From positions 124,001 to 188,000 of the forward strand of contig NC_011689.1 in the NCBI RefSeq assembly GCF_000150955.2: 64,000 bases of DNA, read 5' to 3'. This DNA comes from Phaeodactylum tricornutum CCAP 1055/1. Its lineage: Eukaryota > Bacillariophyta > Bacillariophyceae > Surirellales > Neidiaceae. Of this stretch, positions 1 through 10,280 are shown in pieces; position 1 is the first letter of the stretch; every line of letters starts with the position of its first letter. Below the pieces are notes generated by a model that was not told the DNA's origin, ran no database searches, and was given only the letters and a program-made list of their open reading frames with translations. The position numbers were made by a program, and so were the translations under genes.

Positions 1-636
1 TCCTTTTGGCTGCCGCCTCCAAACCAAGACATTTTGTGTGTGTGTGTGTGTGTGATCGACGGGTGCCAAGTGACGCTGTTGGGTCTACTCTGATTTGAGC
101 AGGTAACAGCAAAATGGCTGTAGGATTTTTGTGGAATGGATTGGCGTCGGTAACTCTCACGACGGTAGCCTCTTGTCGCTTTAGTCTGCGCTACCAGTAG
201 TAGCAACCAACGTGGAGGAAGAGGATGGAATGTCGACCAGCTCCATCGTCCGTCGGACGCCTTCCATCCGAATCAAGGGGTAGGGGAAGGAATGCAGGAC
301 GGACGGAAAAGTAGGGTCATTGTACATTAAGCCTCTCTTCAAGTGCCTCTTGGCGCGGAGATTTGGATTGTCAAGGAAATAGTTACATTCACACGCTGGA
401 AAATATAAAAATGTGGGTAGCGCGTCGGTCAATGCGGAGAGGATGGGACAATCGAGAGACTCCTGGACTTGGACCCTTTCAATTCTTAGCGTCTTGCCAA
501 AAAACAAACACCCAAAATAGAAACCGAGGGATTTTCCCACAAGGCTCTCCAATGTGGATCGTGTGTCTCTCGAGTTTCCTCTCGTGAGCTCCTCTCATAC
601 ACACACTCTGTCTTTTCCACCCTCCACCGTCCCATC
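1..636. other. Non-coding 5' flank of first gene
   Basis: I see no supportable gene here. The stretch holds a TG dinucleotide repeat near its start and a pyrimidine-rich run just before the first ATG at 637, as expected of a promoter and 5' untranslated region. A 123-codon minus-strand reading frame at 181-552 has no family resemblance and I do not call it. Confidence 0.5.
35..54. repeat. (TG)10 microsatellite
   Basis: Ten perfect TG units. A simple repeat, likely polymorphic between strains. Confidence 0.9.
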
Positions 637-1719
637 ATGCCTTCGGTTCAGGTCGAATTCAATACGGAATACCAAAATGCGCACCGCTTTCCGGCGTGGA
701 TGGCCTTGTCGGTCTTTTCGATCGTCTGCCTCGCCGCGATCGGCGCCGAATCGACCCGGGACGAGCGCGACGCGGCCATTAAATGGTCGCTCGCCGTAGC
801 CTCCATGAGTATGATCGTATCTTTCCTGGCCGTTGTGGCTTACTTAATGGCGCGCGGCGTCTTTGTTGGACAAACTCCCGAAACAGCTTTGGTACGTATG
901 CTCCGCGAGGTTCGCCGTACATATTCCGGGCGAGTGTCATCGTGTGCGGGAATGCCGGCTGCGATTGTGTGACTCACTCGTTTTCTTTCTTCTCAAACTG
1001 CCGTCCCGTATCAGGTTGTTTTCGTCCTCGCGTTTTGGGGAGCCGGTTTACCGGTCATTATGAACCCTTCCAACGGAATCGCCGTACGCGACGACACCGT
1101 CACGAACGCCAACTTGTACTTCTTTTCCTGGCTAAGTCTTGCCGCAACTCTCTTTCTGGGTGCCAGTCTCGCGCAAGAAAGGACCGGAATGAACGTTCAC
1201 GAAATGGCAACGGCATCTCCCAAGACTACCCGTTGGTTTGGACTCGCCGCGTCGTCACTCGTCGTCATGGGCGCCGCGGTGCGCATCTTCCGCGAGGTTT
1301 GTGAAGATGCGTTGCCCGTGGTGCAGGAGGGAGCATTTTGTAAACGCAGCAAGCTGGCCATTTCTGTAGGCGTCGTCTCTTTTGTTCTCTCCTCCGCAGT
1401 TGCGTACCTGTCCAGTCAGCGCAGCAATGCCGTTATGCCCATCCTGGCGGAAACGGGCCTCACTACGCTGCTGCTCATCATGTGGTGCTTTGCGGTTGGA
1501 TACGTGACCTTTGGATTGACTTCGCCTGGATCCAAAATCGGCAATCTCTACTTTGCTACCTGGATTAGCTTTATTCTCGCCGTCTTTTTATTCGGACAGG
1601 CCTTTCGAGACTACGTGTCGGGACGCATGAACGCAAACTCCGCGAGCGACGGTCCTACTGCCGAAGATCATCAAATGCACGAATCGACTCCAGAAATTCC
1701 GGATGATGATCAAATTTAG
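637..1719 (+). CDS. Eight-helix membrane protein of unknown function, internally duplicated
   Basis: Two exons, 637-891 and 1015-1719, joined at a codon boundary (GTACGT donor, TATCAG acceptor), give 319 residues. I do not recognise the family. About eight hydrophobic segments are visible. They fall into two four-helix halves that resemble each other: the fourth helix of each half starts with the same motif, NLYFFSW near residue 118 and NLYFATW near residue 262, each followed by a Leu/Ala-rich helix ending in a Phe/Leu-Gly stretch. This suggests an internal 4+4 duplication. The C-terminal 35 residues are acidic and polar, probably a cytosolic tail. No signal peptide is evident. The ATG is preceded by a pyrimidine-rich 5' region. 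Its job cannot be told from sequence; a transporter-like or structural membrane role is inference only. Confidence 0.8.
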
Positions 1720-2448
1720 AAAACGGTCATAGACCGCGTGTCGCTTTCTCTTTTTGGAAGAAATTGTCGTTTCTCGTTGGGCAGGTAATCGTATGTGGAG
1801 ACTGCTCATTCTCTGTGCCCTTGTTTTTGACGGCAAACGGAATATGTGTTCACAGTCAATAACAGTAGTAGCCGTCACCGTATAGCTATTTGCAAAAATT
1901 CCCGATAACTCGACTCGTCTATGGAGTAACCGTCCACAGCTGTTGGTTGTTATCGGCGAACTGTCCTTTTGTTGCCCAGATATTAGTTGGTTATTGGACG
2001 AAAAGTGACATCTTATGCGAGCTGTTCTCTGTGTTTAAAAATACGAACGGCGTGTCGCATAGAGCACGTTCGTCTTTCGCATTCCACGCTAGAGATCGAG
2101 ATTTTTATTGGTATTTGCAATGTGTAAGCATAGCATTTTCAAATTCCCCCAAAATTCACATTAAGTTTGATACCCGATACGCTAATTTCGACCAATTGAA
2201 GCATTCCGGTTTGTTAACGGGAATGAATAGCTGTCACCAGATGCAGACGATCTTTGGATCGTTGTGGTTTTTCGCTAGCGCGTGATACTGGGAAAGATTC
2301 GGAACGCTGCACTTCTGGCTATTCCTGACCCAAAGCATCCTGCTCGGTCTCATTGAAATCAAAGGCAGGACTCACGGCATTTCACTGTTTACGCTTTTCG
2401 ATTACTATACTGTCCCGTTGCCGTTTTTCTGCATATTTGTGAAAGACC
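1720..2448. other. Intergenic region
   Basis: It holds the 3' end of the upstream gene and the promoter of the next. A 131-codon frame at 1890-2285 lacks recognisable domains and sits in AT-rich DNA, so I do not call it. A TCACTGTTTAC sequence near 2388 resembles the motif found upstream of many genes in this window. Confidence 0.45.
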
Positions 2449-3245
2449 ATGGTCTCCGTTCAAGTGTGGAAGGATATGCAAGCCATTTCCGGACTATCAT
2501 TTGGCGTGTTTCTTTGCATGCATCTTTTTTCCCATTACAGTCTTCGCTTGTCGTTCGAAACTGCGAATAGCCATCTGCTCAGATTCCGAACAATTTATCA
2601 GCATCCTGTATTTGAGATTTCCTTGCTTTTGTCTTTGCTATTGCACATGACGAGCAACGTTCAGCTTTACCTCCTGCGTCGGAAAGTAGCCAAAGGAGTC
2701 AAAGGGAAAACCAACGGCAAAGACGCCCAGGGAACGACAGAGGGTGCGGCGGAGCTCAGCGCTCACAGATATGCTGGATACTTTTTGGGTCTGTCTCTAT
2801 TCGGTCATGTCGGAGCAACCCGGCTGGCTCCTTATATGTTCCTCGACGATCCCTCGGAATACGACTATGGATTTATCAAAGCAGTGAACGACAAAGTTCC
2901 GTACAATCTTTTTGCTGGGTATCTTTGTATTCTTGGCATGGCAGGAGGGTGGCATCTAATATATGGGAGCCTTAGCGCAGTATCGCATTTGCTGGGTTCG
3001 CCACTGCTGGGCAAGCCGTTTCCAACATCCGTGAAATATTTTGCCATGGCCAGTCATGTTTTTATGATTAATGGAATCGTTGCGCTTTGTGGGTGAGTTA
3101 GTCGTCTTGGCGAAAACCTTCGTCACAAGCGTATAAATCCGCGTCTTCTCAACAAGCTTCTGTTCTCCCCAGATACCATTACGCCATCGACAATGATGCG
3201 AAAGCAGATTTACACAAGAAACTGATCAAAGCGATGGGAGTGTAG
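2449..3245 (+). CDS. Mcp1/succinate-dehydrogenase-type membrane protein
   Basis: Two exons, 2449-3092 and 3173-3245 (GTGAGT donor, CCCCAG acceptor, the junction splitting a Gly codon), give 238 residues. Around five hydrophobic helices are visible. The N-terminus reads WKDMQAISGLSFGVFLCMHL and a second set begins with SAHRYAGYFLGLSLFGHV; both resemble the repeated helix-His pattern of the fungal Mcp1 transmembrane domain and of the membrane anchors of succinate dehydrogenase and fumarate reductase. Histidines sit inside the helices (MHLFSHY, LLHMTS, LFGHV), as in haem-b or quinone-binding anchors. Mcp1 is a mitochondrial outer-membrane protein linked to lipid homeostasis in yeast. The family call is from remembered patterns; haem binding is inference. 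Confidence 0.7.
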
Positions 3246-3742
3246 ACCAAATGCTTGCTCCCAAAAATCGTGGAAAGCGTCCAAAGGAGCCTCCTCGAGA
3301 AACGCTGAGACCAGAGAGGAATGTATGGGATAACTAATAGTCGCAATAGGTAGTGAGGTGTGAGGTTTGGTTGCATTTTCGTTGATGCCAACGCAAATGG
3401 AACTTCTCACTAGCTTGAGTGGACTTCTCATGTTGAATGTAAAAAAAGTAAGCTCTGCTGTTCGCATGTCTTCCGAAAAATTGTATTCTCCCATTTTTCT
3501 TTTCGTTCTAGAAACGGAACCTGCCGGCGATTAGGTAATTTTCGCTCCGTAATTCAACGGTAAGAAGAAAACAAGCCATGCAGGTTGCTCCTCTGAACAT
3601 GACAACAATTAAACTCACGAACGTGTCGCGAAATCAGTTAATAAGTCTTTTTGTGAGTTTGGTAGCGCTTGCCAATACTTTTTGATAATTCAAAAAAGTG
3701 ATTACGGTACCTGAAGGTGCAAAAACCACCTTGCAGCATAGG
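3246..3742. other. Intergenic region
   Basis: AT-rich, no supportable gene. A GTG-initiated extension of the next frame begins at 3698, but the first ATG is at 3743 and is followed directly by a signal peptide, so the ATG is preferred. Confidence 0.45.
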
Positions 3743-4720
3743 ATGAGTTCTTCGCGCAAAGCTCTGTTTATATTCTATTTTGCTGCGATGATCGAGTACG
3801 TTTTGGCGTATACTCATCAGAAAAGTGGCTTTGGTAGCCGACGCCTCGACCGCAGCATCGACCGGATTGGCAGTCCGTATATGAAGGACTCAACGTTTTT
3901 TCCGCGTCGAGCCTTGTGGAATAGGCTTCTGTTGCCTTTTGCACTTACCACAACGTGTTCCACGAAACTCTTGGACCCACAAAGTGCTTGGGCGGCTGCA
4001 CCCTCACGCGTAGAGGGAATTGGAGGGGGCTTTGACGTGAGACAGCCTCCACTTTCGGCAATAAAAATTCCCGACGTTATATATCCGGCGTCTATGGAGG
4101 GATTATGGAGCTGCGAAAGGCGGATCATCAGTGTCGAGGGAAACTCTGAGCAAGCGCGGGAAGCTTGGACTGCCCTTGGCGGTAGCAAGCCAAAATTATT
4201 TGGCCCCGACCAGTTTGAAGAATACTTGACACGCTTTTTTATACCTCCTTTTAATCACCCTCAGACTTATACGTATAATGATAGCGAAGCCGCTGGGGTC
4301 GCACGAGATCGTGGCTTCGAGATTCTCTCGCGAGCTAGCTCGTCTCGAAGTGTACAGTGGGAAGTGGCACACCCAAACTTGCTTCGATACTCTCAAGATG
4401 GCACGAATCAACAAAATCGCTACGTAGAACTTCTGGTTGTACAAAGGAAAAGCGAAATTCCCACTTCTTCGGGCTTTGGGTTTGACGAGCTTATTCGAAT
4501 AACTTCAGCTGCTGGGGGATTTATACCCGGAGGCATTGAAAAAGTAGCGCGCGTTCAACGAAAATATAGGCGGGCCTTGAATAATGCTACTGGGGCTAGA
4601 ATTGTCGAGGGCATTGAACTTGTGAAGACCTTCCGAGTTTTGGATGGTGTAGCTGGTATTGAGATGCCAACAAGTACGACCAAGTCAATGCTACGAATGA
4701 GTCGTCCGAACACCGCTTGA
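3743..4720 (+). CDS. Plastid, probably thylakoid-lumen, protein (DUF6816-like)
   Basis: A single exon of 325 residues starting at the first ATG. The N-terminus has three targeting layers: a signal peptide (KALFIFYFAAMIEYVLA), a basic Ser/Arg-rich transit peptide, then a second hydrophobic stretch (LWNRLLLPFALTTTCSTKLL) ending in QSAWA-A, a typical lumenal processing site. The mature part carries FDVRQPPL, a central VIYPASMEGLWSCERR block and a later VEGIELVKTFRVLDG strand. That arrangement matches the cyanobacterial and plastid DUF6816 family, whose function is not established. The routing through ER and plastid to the lumen is inferred from the leader. The family call rests on the Pro-x-x-hydrophobic-GxWxCxR core and is moderately sure. 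Confidence 0.75.
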   Translation: MSSSRKALFIFYFAAMIEYVLAYTHQKSGFGSRRLDRSIDRIGSPYMKDSTFFPRRALWNRLLLPFALTTTCSTKLLDPQSAWAAAPSRVEGIGGGFDVRQPPLSAIKIPDVIYPASMEGLWSCERRIISVEGNSEQAREAWTALGGSKPKLFGPDQFEEYLTRFFIPPFNHPQTYTYNDSEAAGVARDRGFEILSRASSSRSVQWEVAHPNLLRYSQDGTNQQNRYVELLVVQRKSEIPTSSGFGFDELIRITSAAGGFIPGGIEKVARVQRKYRRALNNATGARIVEGIELVKTFRVLDGVAGIEMPTSTTKSMLRMSRPNTA

Positions 4721-5995
4721 CAATGATACAATGCGTACAACCTGGACAAACAGAATACTTTAAAATGCTCGATTGTCGACCTGTTCTTTCTTTCATGTCA
4801 TTAACGTTGAACTGCAAATGGCCACATATTCTTTCGTTTATTTTTGAAGTAGTCAAAAACCTCCCAGAATTGTGTACAGCTTCAATTGGTGCATGTTTTC
4901 AATAATTCCTTGCATTTCTTTCCCACTGGAGTCTGTTGCGACGCCATGAGTTGAACGTACTGTAGCATTGCTTCCTCTTTCGATAAATCCTTTTCTGCTA
5001 GGTGTGCTGCGTGTTTCAAGCGAACGGTGGGGTTCAGCGAATAGCACATCGAATTTGGACATGGACCTGATGTCGCATGTTTTTAAAGGCCATAGAGGCG
5101 AAGTTTCTCGTCTTGTGACATTCGGTTTGGCGGGTCGTCCGGTGTTTCGCCGACCAGCTTTGCCGTAGTTTGGAAAACTTGAAGTATAGAAGAGTTCGGT
5201 AGCGATGGCTCCATAATAGACTGTTTTTGCGTCCTGTGCAGCGTATAATTGTGAGCAAGATTGAGATTTACGAGAAGTAATATACGTGTCTTTTGTGTCT
5301 AATCGAACGACCTGTGATACGGACGGCACAATCGTGCTTTTTTTGTCGGGGACCTATCGTAAAACACGGCTGCACATTCTCATGTCATTCACGTTGATTT
5401 GACAACGTGACTTAAATTCGAACCAGGACTACTGGTCCAAGGAATGATTAAAGTAGTACGAAGAGCAAAAGGGTTTGACAGTGACTGTAAGGTAGGGTGC
5501 CGGAACTGCTATCGATCGTCACACCGTCGTTATTGTAAAAGACTTCACTGCCAAGCGAGGCAGCTGTCCATCCGCCAAGTAGTATTTCACCTATTTATCT
5601 TGTCTCATGGTCCGCCCACAAGCTAGCCCTCCGTACTCGAATGAGTTTATTTTGGGCATGACAATCAGAGTAGTCCTAAAGTTATTTTATACCGAAGGGC
5701 GATGATTAGTGTGCATGGCCGGAATTTGCCCTATATGACTCACCAAGCCCTATCCTGATATCACATAACTGCGGTTCCTGACTTGTCACAAGGCGGCCGT
5801 CCTTCAGAGATAATTTAGACGGGTACAAGGGGAATGGGGCCCTCCCCGTAAACTACATGTCAAAAGGCCTGATAAGATGACTGTCCACAGAAATTGCAGC
5901 TGTCTAATATTACTTTACTCTTTTTCGCTTGACTTTCAAATGTCACTAAGAACGTTGGTGCTGTCTTCGTTAAGCATCTTCCACCACTGTCTTCG
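4721..5995. other. Gene-poor intergenic region
   Basis: It lies between the end of the plus-strand lumen protein and the end of the minus-strand armadillo gene. A minus-strand open frame at 4853-5329 (158 codons) has protein-like composition but no ATG near its 5' end, and no upstream exon that I could place, so I leave it uncalled. A TGACAGTGACTGTAA sequence near 5477 contains the recurrent ACTGT motif. A 21-bp near-repeat (TGTCTTCGTTAA...CATCTTCCA) sits just beyond the armadillo stop, around 5958-6010. Confidence 0.4.
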
Positions 5996-8900
5996 TTAAA
6001 CATCTTCCAACAAATCCGCCAGCGCTCGACTTGCTTCCTTTCGTACTTCCATATTTTCCCAATGGAGTTGTAGGGCATCCGCCATGGCGCTAAAGCCGCC
6101 CGCTTGCGCCAACGCCGTTAAACGATCTTCGTGATCCAGACATAAATTGGCGAAGGTCCCGCACGCGCTCGCTTGTACTCGTGGCTCGGTAGAATGCGTT
6201 CGCATTGCAGAGACCAACGAGACCATGCCACCCGTAGTGTCAATTGTCATGGCCCCCTGGGCGTTCCCACATGTTAAATTTTGCAGGGCCGACCAGGCCG
6301 CCTCCTGAACTGATACGTTGTTCAAATGACCCATCATGGCCGCTAGAATTGCTTCAACTCCGCCAACATCGCTGATGGCGCGTTCGTTCTCGATATCCAA
6401 TGCAAGCTTTTCTAAAGCCTGGCAAGCAGCTTTTTGAATCGGTGCGTGCGAAGAATGCGTCTCCATAGCCCGCACAATGGCCAGCAGGCCACCGGTCCGA
6501 GCAATTGTATCCCGGGCTCCTTCGTCGTGGAAGGCTTCGATTGTAATCCATTGAAGTGCTTCAAACACAACACCGGTTTCCGAACTCCATAAATCCTTGC
6601 GAATAACCTGAGATATTGACGGAGGCTTGAACTGCTTGGTGGATAAAAGCGTGGACAAACCCGATGCTAATGTAGCAGCCACTGTATCGGACTTGGGGGG
6701 CGATATGGTTTCTGATACGATTGGGGTGTTGATAGCGCTTGCAATTGTTTGAGAGGGTGTCAATCCTCCATTTTGTGGATACGAATGAGTATCGGATGGC
6801 GGGGTTTGCATGAGAGATGGTTTTACGGAGTCTGAAGCGGGAGAAGTTCCTTGGGACCCGCTCCTTTCCTGGCATGTCACACTCTGCAATGGACTCGATG
6901 GTGTTTCTCTGTCTGATGAAGATCGTTCCGGTTCTTTCGGAGAAGACAACTCGTCTGTTGATGCCGTGAGGATAACCGTCGGTTTTAGGGACGTTTCTCC
7001 AGTTAAGGTGGTGGCTTCCGATTCTACTGGACACACTACCGGCCTCTCATTGATTGCCCCTCCATGGGGCGTTTCCGATACAGGTATTATTGGTGGGGAT
7101 CTAGAGGGCGTGTCTTCGGATGATTTTGGAGATTCCGGCATTACTGGCGCAGGCGCAGATGCATCATGCGTTTCCGGTACTCCTATCGACGACTCTGCCG
7201 GAAAAGTGAGGATTTCTCCTGCTACTATGGCTGTTTCCGGTACTTTCAAGGGTATTGCAGCACCTTTTAGAGTTTCGGAGGCCGCCACTAGGGATTCCAC
7301 TGGGCAAGAAGCCGCTGCTCCGGCTGAATTGGCTGTTTTCGGAAGAGGCGATGACGATTTTGCCATCGGTGTTTCCGCGTCCGACGTTGACGACTCGGCT
7401 GGACTCAAAGGCAATTTCACTACTAACGGAGTGCTTTCTCGTAATGTTTCCAACGGCCGAACAAGTACGTTGGGCGTTGCCTCACACCCCATTAGGGATA
7501 CCAAGGGTGTCACCCCGACGGATACGGTAATTTCTGGTGCGGGTTTCGAAGGCGGTACATCTATGCTGGGCGTTTTTGAGTCTTTTTCGGGCGACTCTAA
7601 CGGACTCGAGCATGAATTACCTGATGATGGGCTAGTTTCCAGAATCGTCAAAGGCGCTGCCAATACACTGGTCGGCTCCGACTCCGCCACAGGTCTCGAA
7701 GGTCTTTCTTCTGTAAATGTGGATGCTTGCAGGACTATTTGTGCAGCCGATTGGCTAACTCCGTCCGACAAGGCTGTCGAGGACTTTGCTGCCGGACTCG
7801 ACAGCAGCTCTCCCACTGATGTATTTGTCTCTGATTCTGTCGACAATGGCACTGAAGATGAGTCGGTCGTTTCCGGTACCGCTTTTGGAGACGATTCCGG
7901 AGTCGAGAATGTTTCTTCGGCTGCTGCGGAGATGGTGGCTGCGTCCGGCACCGTCAGTAGCTGTTTGGGTACGGGAAGTCTTTCCGGAGCAGGAGATAGT
8001 TCTTCAGCCGTGTCCGAGCCGGTCGTGGTGGTCGTTGTTGGGCTGCACGGTGTGTCGTCCGAGGATGTCGTTGCTGCCGGTGAGACGGGTGGCCGTGGGG
8101 ACGAATCGGGCGTATCCGGTACCGTTTGGAAAGATTCTGCCGGGCTCTGGGGTGCTTCTTCAGCCAACAAGGTGGCGGTTGTTTGTGTCGGGAACGGCGG
8201 TCTAGGCACGCTTGACGATTCCGGGGATACTGTTAAAGACGCTTCTGGACTCGAGGAAGGTCCGCTGGCTTCGGTGGCGACTCCGGCAGCGGTGTTCGGT
8301 ACCGCCGGTGACGATTCGGGGAGATCATGGGATTCCGATACGCAAGAGTGCGTCGTTGTTGGGCTGCACGGTGTGTCGTCCGAGGATGTCGTTGCTGTCG
8401 GTGATACGGGTGTCCGTGGGGACGAATCGGGCGTCTCCGGTACCGTTCGGGAAGATTCTGCCGGACTCGAATCTGTTTCCACGGCGAGGGGGGAGGCTTG
8501 CACGGGCGTTTCCGGGGTCAACGAGGGTTCCGACACGTGGGAGGTTGTCGTCGACATGGCCTCGGTGGGGGTGCTGGGTCGCGGGGGCGATTCGCTGGGT
8601 CGCGACGATTCCGTAGCGAGAATGTATTCCGGCATGCGGTTGGTGTTTCGCAATCGCTTCAGCAGATCGGTATGCAGGTCCAACTGGAGCTTCGTCCGCA
8701 AGGGCCCGCTTGGTTGTCGGGCTGGAAGACCCCCGTGGGGAACTTCCGAGACGTCGCCGAGATCGGATACGGCGGTTTCGACGGCGGGAATGTCCGTGGT
8801 GGATCCACCGGGCGTGAACGTCCGGAACAGACGGGGTTCCGAGTCGCTGCTGTCGATGCGATGGGGAGTTGTGTGGAGTGCGGTGTGTGGATTGTCGAGC

Positions 8901-9982
8901 AGAGCTGAGGAGGGTTCGAGGATGACGGAGCTGTTCGTGCTGCTTGTGTTTTCTTCTGGTGTGGCAACGTGACGCTGAATGGGAGAGTGGGCTGGGTTCG
9001 TCGTGGAGGAACTGTCGTCGCGGATACCAAGGATACTATTGTCGTCCTCTCCCGGCTCGTTGTTGTCATTGTCGTCGTCGTCTTCGGTGGTGGTGGTGGT
9101 GACGCGTTCGGTAGTTTCTTCTCGCCGTTTGGGTGAATTGTCGATCCTGTCGTGATTGTGAATAGAAATGATACTGCTGTCGTCGTCGTTGCTGTTGCTG
9201 TGGTCGTTGTGGTTGCTATGAGTGTCGTCATGGTGATCGCGTTGTTCGTCGGATGACACGGGAGACGACGGTTCGCTGTTCTTGTTCTGGTTGTTGTTGT
9301 TGTTGTTACTGTCGTTCGGGTGCGTACCGGAGTTACCATTGTTGTGGTTGGTGCCGTTGCTTGGACTGGTACTGCCGCCATCCTTCTCCTTCTTACTATC
9401 CTCAGTGTGTTGAGGTTGACTAGTGTCGTGGTTGCGAGGCAGCGGGTTTTCCTTGGCGACGACAGAATCGGCACGCGGAGATCCGACACTACTTTTGGAC
9501 GTGAATGGTTCCAAGACGGCCTTGACGGCCGGTCGAAAGCTGGACGTGTCGGCCGGAGCCGTTTCCACCGCCGCGGCGGCCGCGGCAGCGGCGCGAGACT
9601 TTTTGGAAGCGAAAAAGTTCATGCCCTTGCGACGCCGACGACCCATTCGCGGACTCGTCGTCGTACCGTTGCTACTGTCGTCGTCGTGTTCGTCGTTGCT
9701 ACTGCTATTGTCGTTGCGGAAGTGTGGAACGTTCCCGTACGGGTATTCGTGCGATGCGTCGTCCCCAAGTTGGTCGTCGGCTGCGCATTCCCTGTTGCGG
9801 TCAATGTCGGTAGTCCCGTCACGGTCGCTAGTATTGCTAGTGCTAACGTTGATGCTGTTGTTGTAGTTGTTGTCGAAGGACGTGTTGGGGTACTCGTACA
9901 AGAACTGGGTGGATTGTTTGGGGGGAGAGTCCAGGAGCGGTGCGAAACAACCACACGCCGTGGTAACAACGACCGGAAGCAT
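5996..9982 (-). CDS. Giant Ser/Pro/Thr-rich protein with C-terminal armadillo repeats
   Basis: A single exon of 1328 residues starting at the ATG at 9982. The first 1,080 residues are low-complexity and probably disordered: an Asn/Asp/His-rich part near the N-terminus (runs of N, D and T, plus an Ala run after KKSRAAAA), then a very long Ser/Pro/Thr/Glu section built of degenerate units such as VPETPDSSPR and TTSSDDTPCSP. The last about 220 residues form four armadillo-type units (GGVEAILAAM, QEAAWSALQNLTCG, GGMVSLVSAM, QASACGTFANLCLD). ARM repeats bind protein partners; the long arm could be a phosphorylated tether. The C-terminal part resembles the ARM proteins expanded in diatoms. There is no catalytic motif. 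The function is unknown, and the opposite strand is open for 720 codons, which I treat as a compositional shadow. Confidence 0.85.
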   Translation of the reverse strand: MLPVVVTTACGCFAPLLDSPPKQSTQFLYEYPNTSFDNNYNNSINVSTSNTSDRDGTTDIDRNRECAADDQLGDDASHEYPYGNVPHFRNDNSSSNDEHDDDSSNGTTTSPRMGRRRRKGMNFFASKKSRAAAAAAAAVETAPADTSSFRPAVKAVLEPFTSKSSVGSPRADSVVAKENPLPRNHDTSQPQHTEDSKKEKDGGSTSPSNGTNHNNGNSGTHPNDSNNNNNNQNKNSEPSSPVSSDEQRDHHDDTHSNHNDHSNSNDDDSSIISIHNHDRIDNSPKRREETTERVTTTTTEDDDDNDNNEPGEDDNSILGIRDDSSSTTNPAHSPIQRHVATPEENTSSTNSSVILEPSSALLDNPHTALHTTPHRIDSSDSEPRLFRTFTPGGSTTDIPAVETAVSDLGDVSEVPHGGLPARQPSGPLRTKLQLDLHTDLLKRLRNTNRMPEYILATESSRPSESPPRPSTPTEAMSTTTSHVSEPSLTPETPVQASPLAVETDSSPAESSRTVPETPDSSPRTPVSPTATTSSDDTPCSPTTTHSCVSESHDLPESSPAVPNTAAGVATEASGPSSSPEASLTVSPESSSVPRPPFPTQTTATLLAEEAPQSPAESFQTVPDTPDSSPRPPVSPAATTSSDDTPCSPTTTTTTGSDTAEELSPAPERLPVPKQLLTVPDAATISAAAEETFSTPESSPKAVPETTDSSSVPLSTESETNTSVGELLSSPAAKSSTALSDGVSQSAAQIVLQASTFTEERPSRPVAESEPTSVLAAPLTILETSPSSGNSCSSPLESPEKDSKTPSIDVPPSKPAPEITVSVGVTPLVSLMGCEATPNVLVRPLETLRESTPLVVKLPLSPAESSTSDAETPMAKSSSPLPKTANSAGAAASCPVESLVAASETLKGAAIPLKVPETAIVAGEILTFPAESSIGVPETHDASAPAPVMPESPKSSEDTPSRSPPIIPVSETPHGGAINERPVVCPVESEATTLTGETSLKPTVILTASTDELSSPKEPERSSSDRETPSSPLQSVTCQERSGSQGTSPASDSVKPSLMQTPPSDTHSYPQNGGLTPSQTIASAINTPIVSETISPPKSDTVAATLASGLSTLLSTKQFKPPSISQVIRKDLWSSETGVVFEALQWITIEAFHDEGARDTIARTGGLLAIVRAMETHSSHAPIQKAACQALEKLALDIENERAISDVGGVEAILAAMMGHLNNVSVQEAAWSALQNLTCGNAQGAMTIDTTGGMVSLVSAMRTHSTEPRVQASACGTFANLCLDHEDRLTALAQAGGFSAMADALQLHWENMEVRKEASRALADLLEDV
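8041..8472. repeat. In-frame direct repeat inside the Ser/Pro/Thr-rich region
   Basis: A stretch of about 110 bp beginning GGCTGCACGGTGTGTCGTCC at 8041 recurs with few changes from 8362. The offset of 321 bp is exactly 107 codons, so the duplication keeps the reading frame and shows how the arm grows. Confidence 0.8.
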
Positions 9983-10055
9983 ATACTACTACTACTACCA
10001 CTACTACTATCGTATCCGCGCGATTGGGGCGAGAGTCGTTCGGTAGGAGTGCGAA

Positions 10056-10068
10056 GGGGGGGGGGGGG
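10056..10068. repeat. Poly-G tract (13 G)
   Basis: A homopolymer of 13 G on the plus strand, within the divergent promoter region. It could form a quadruplex only together with nearby G runs; length error in assembly is possible. Confidence 0.8.
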
Positions 10069-10256
10069 TCTCCTCCTACCCTACACCTGTTTGGTTCGTG
10101 TGTACGGAAGAACCCTAGCTAGTAGGAGCAGCAGCAGTAGAAAGTAGGAGTGCGTACTCTAGCTAGTAGGAATAGGAATAGGATAGGTACCCTCTCCCCT
10201 CCCTACCGACTCACTATATAACCACGCCTCACGCACTGACTACCTCTCAACCAACC

Positions 10257-10280
10257 TATGTATGTATGTATGTATGTATG
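10257..10280. repeat. (TATG)6 microsatellite
   Basis: Six perfect tetranucleotide units in the divergent intergenic region. Confidence 0.85.

Noticed and set aside
1890-2285. 131-codon plus-strand frame between the first two genes
   Set aside because: AT-rich sequence, alternative start codon, no domain.
4853-5329. 158-codon minus-strand frame of protein-like composition
   Set aside because: No ATG near its start, no upstream exon that joins in frame and no recognisable family. Transcript data could revive it.
6810-8972. 720-codon plus-strand open frame opposite the giant ARM protein
   Set aside because: It is the mirror of a Ser/Pro/Thr-rich coding strand whose codons lack antisense stops; it has no domain and an unnatural Val/Gly/Ser/Asp composition.
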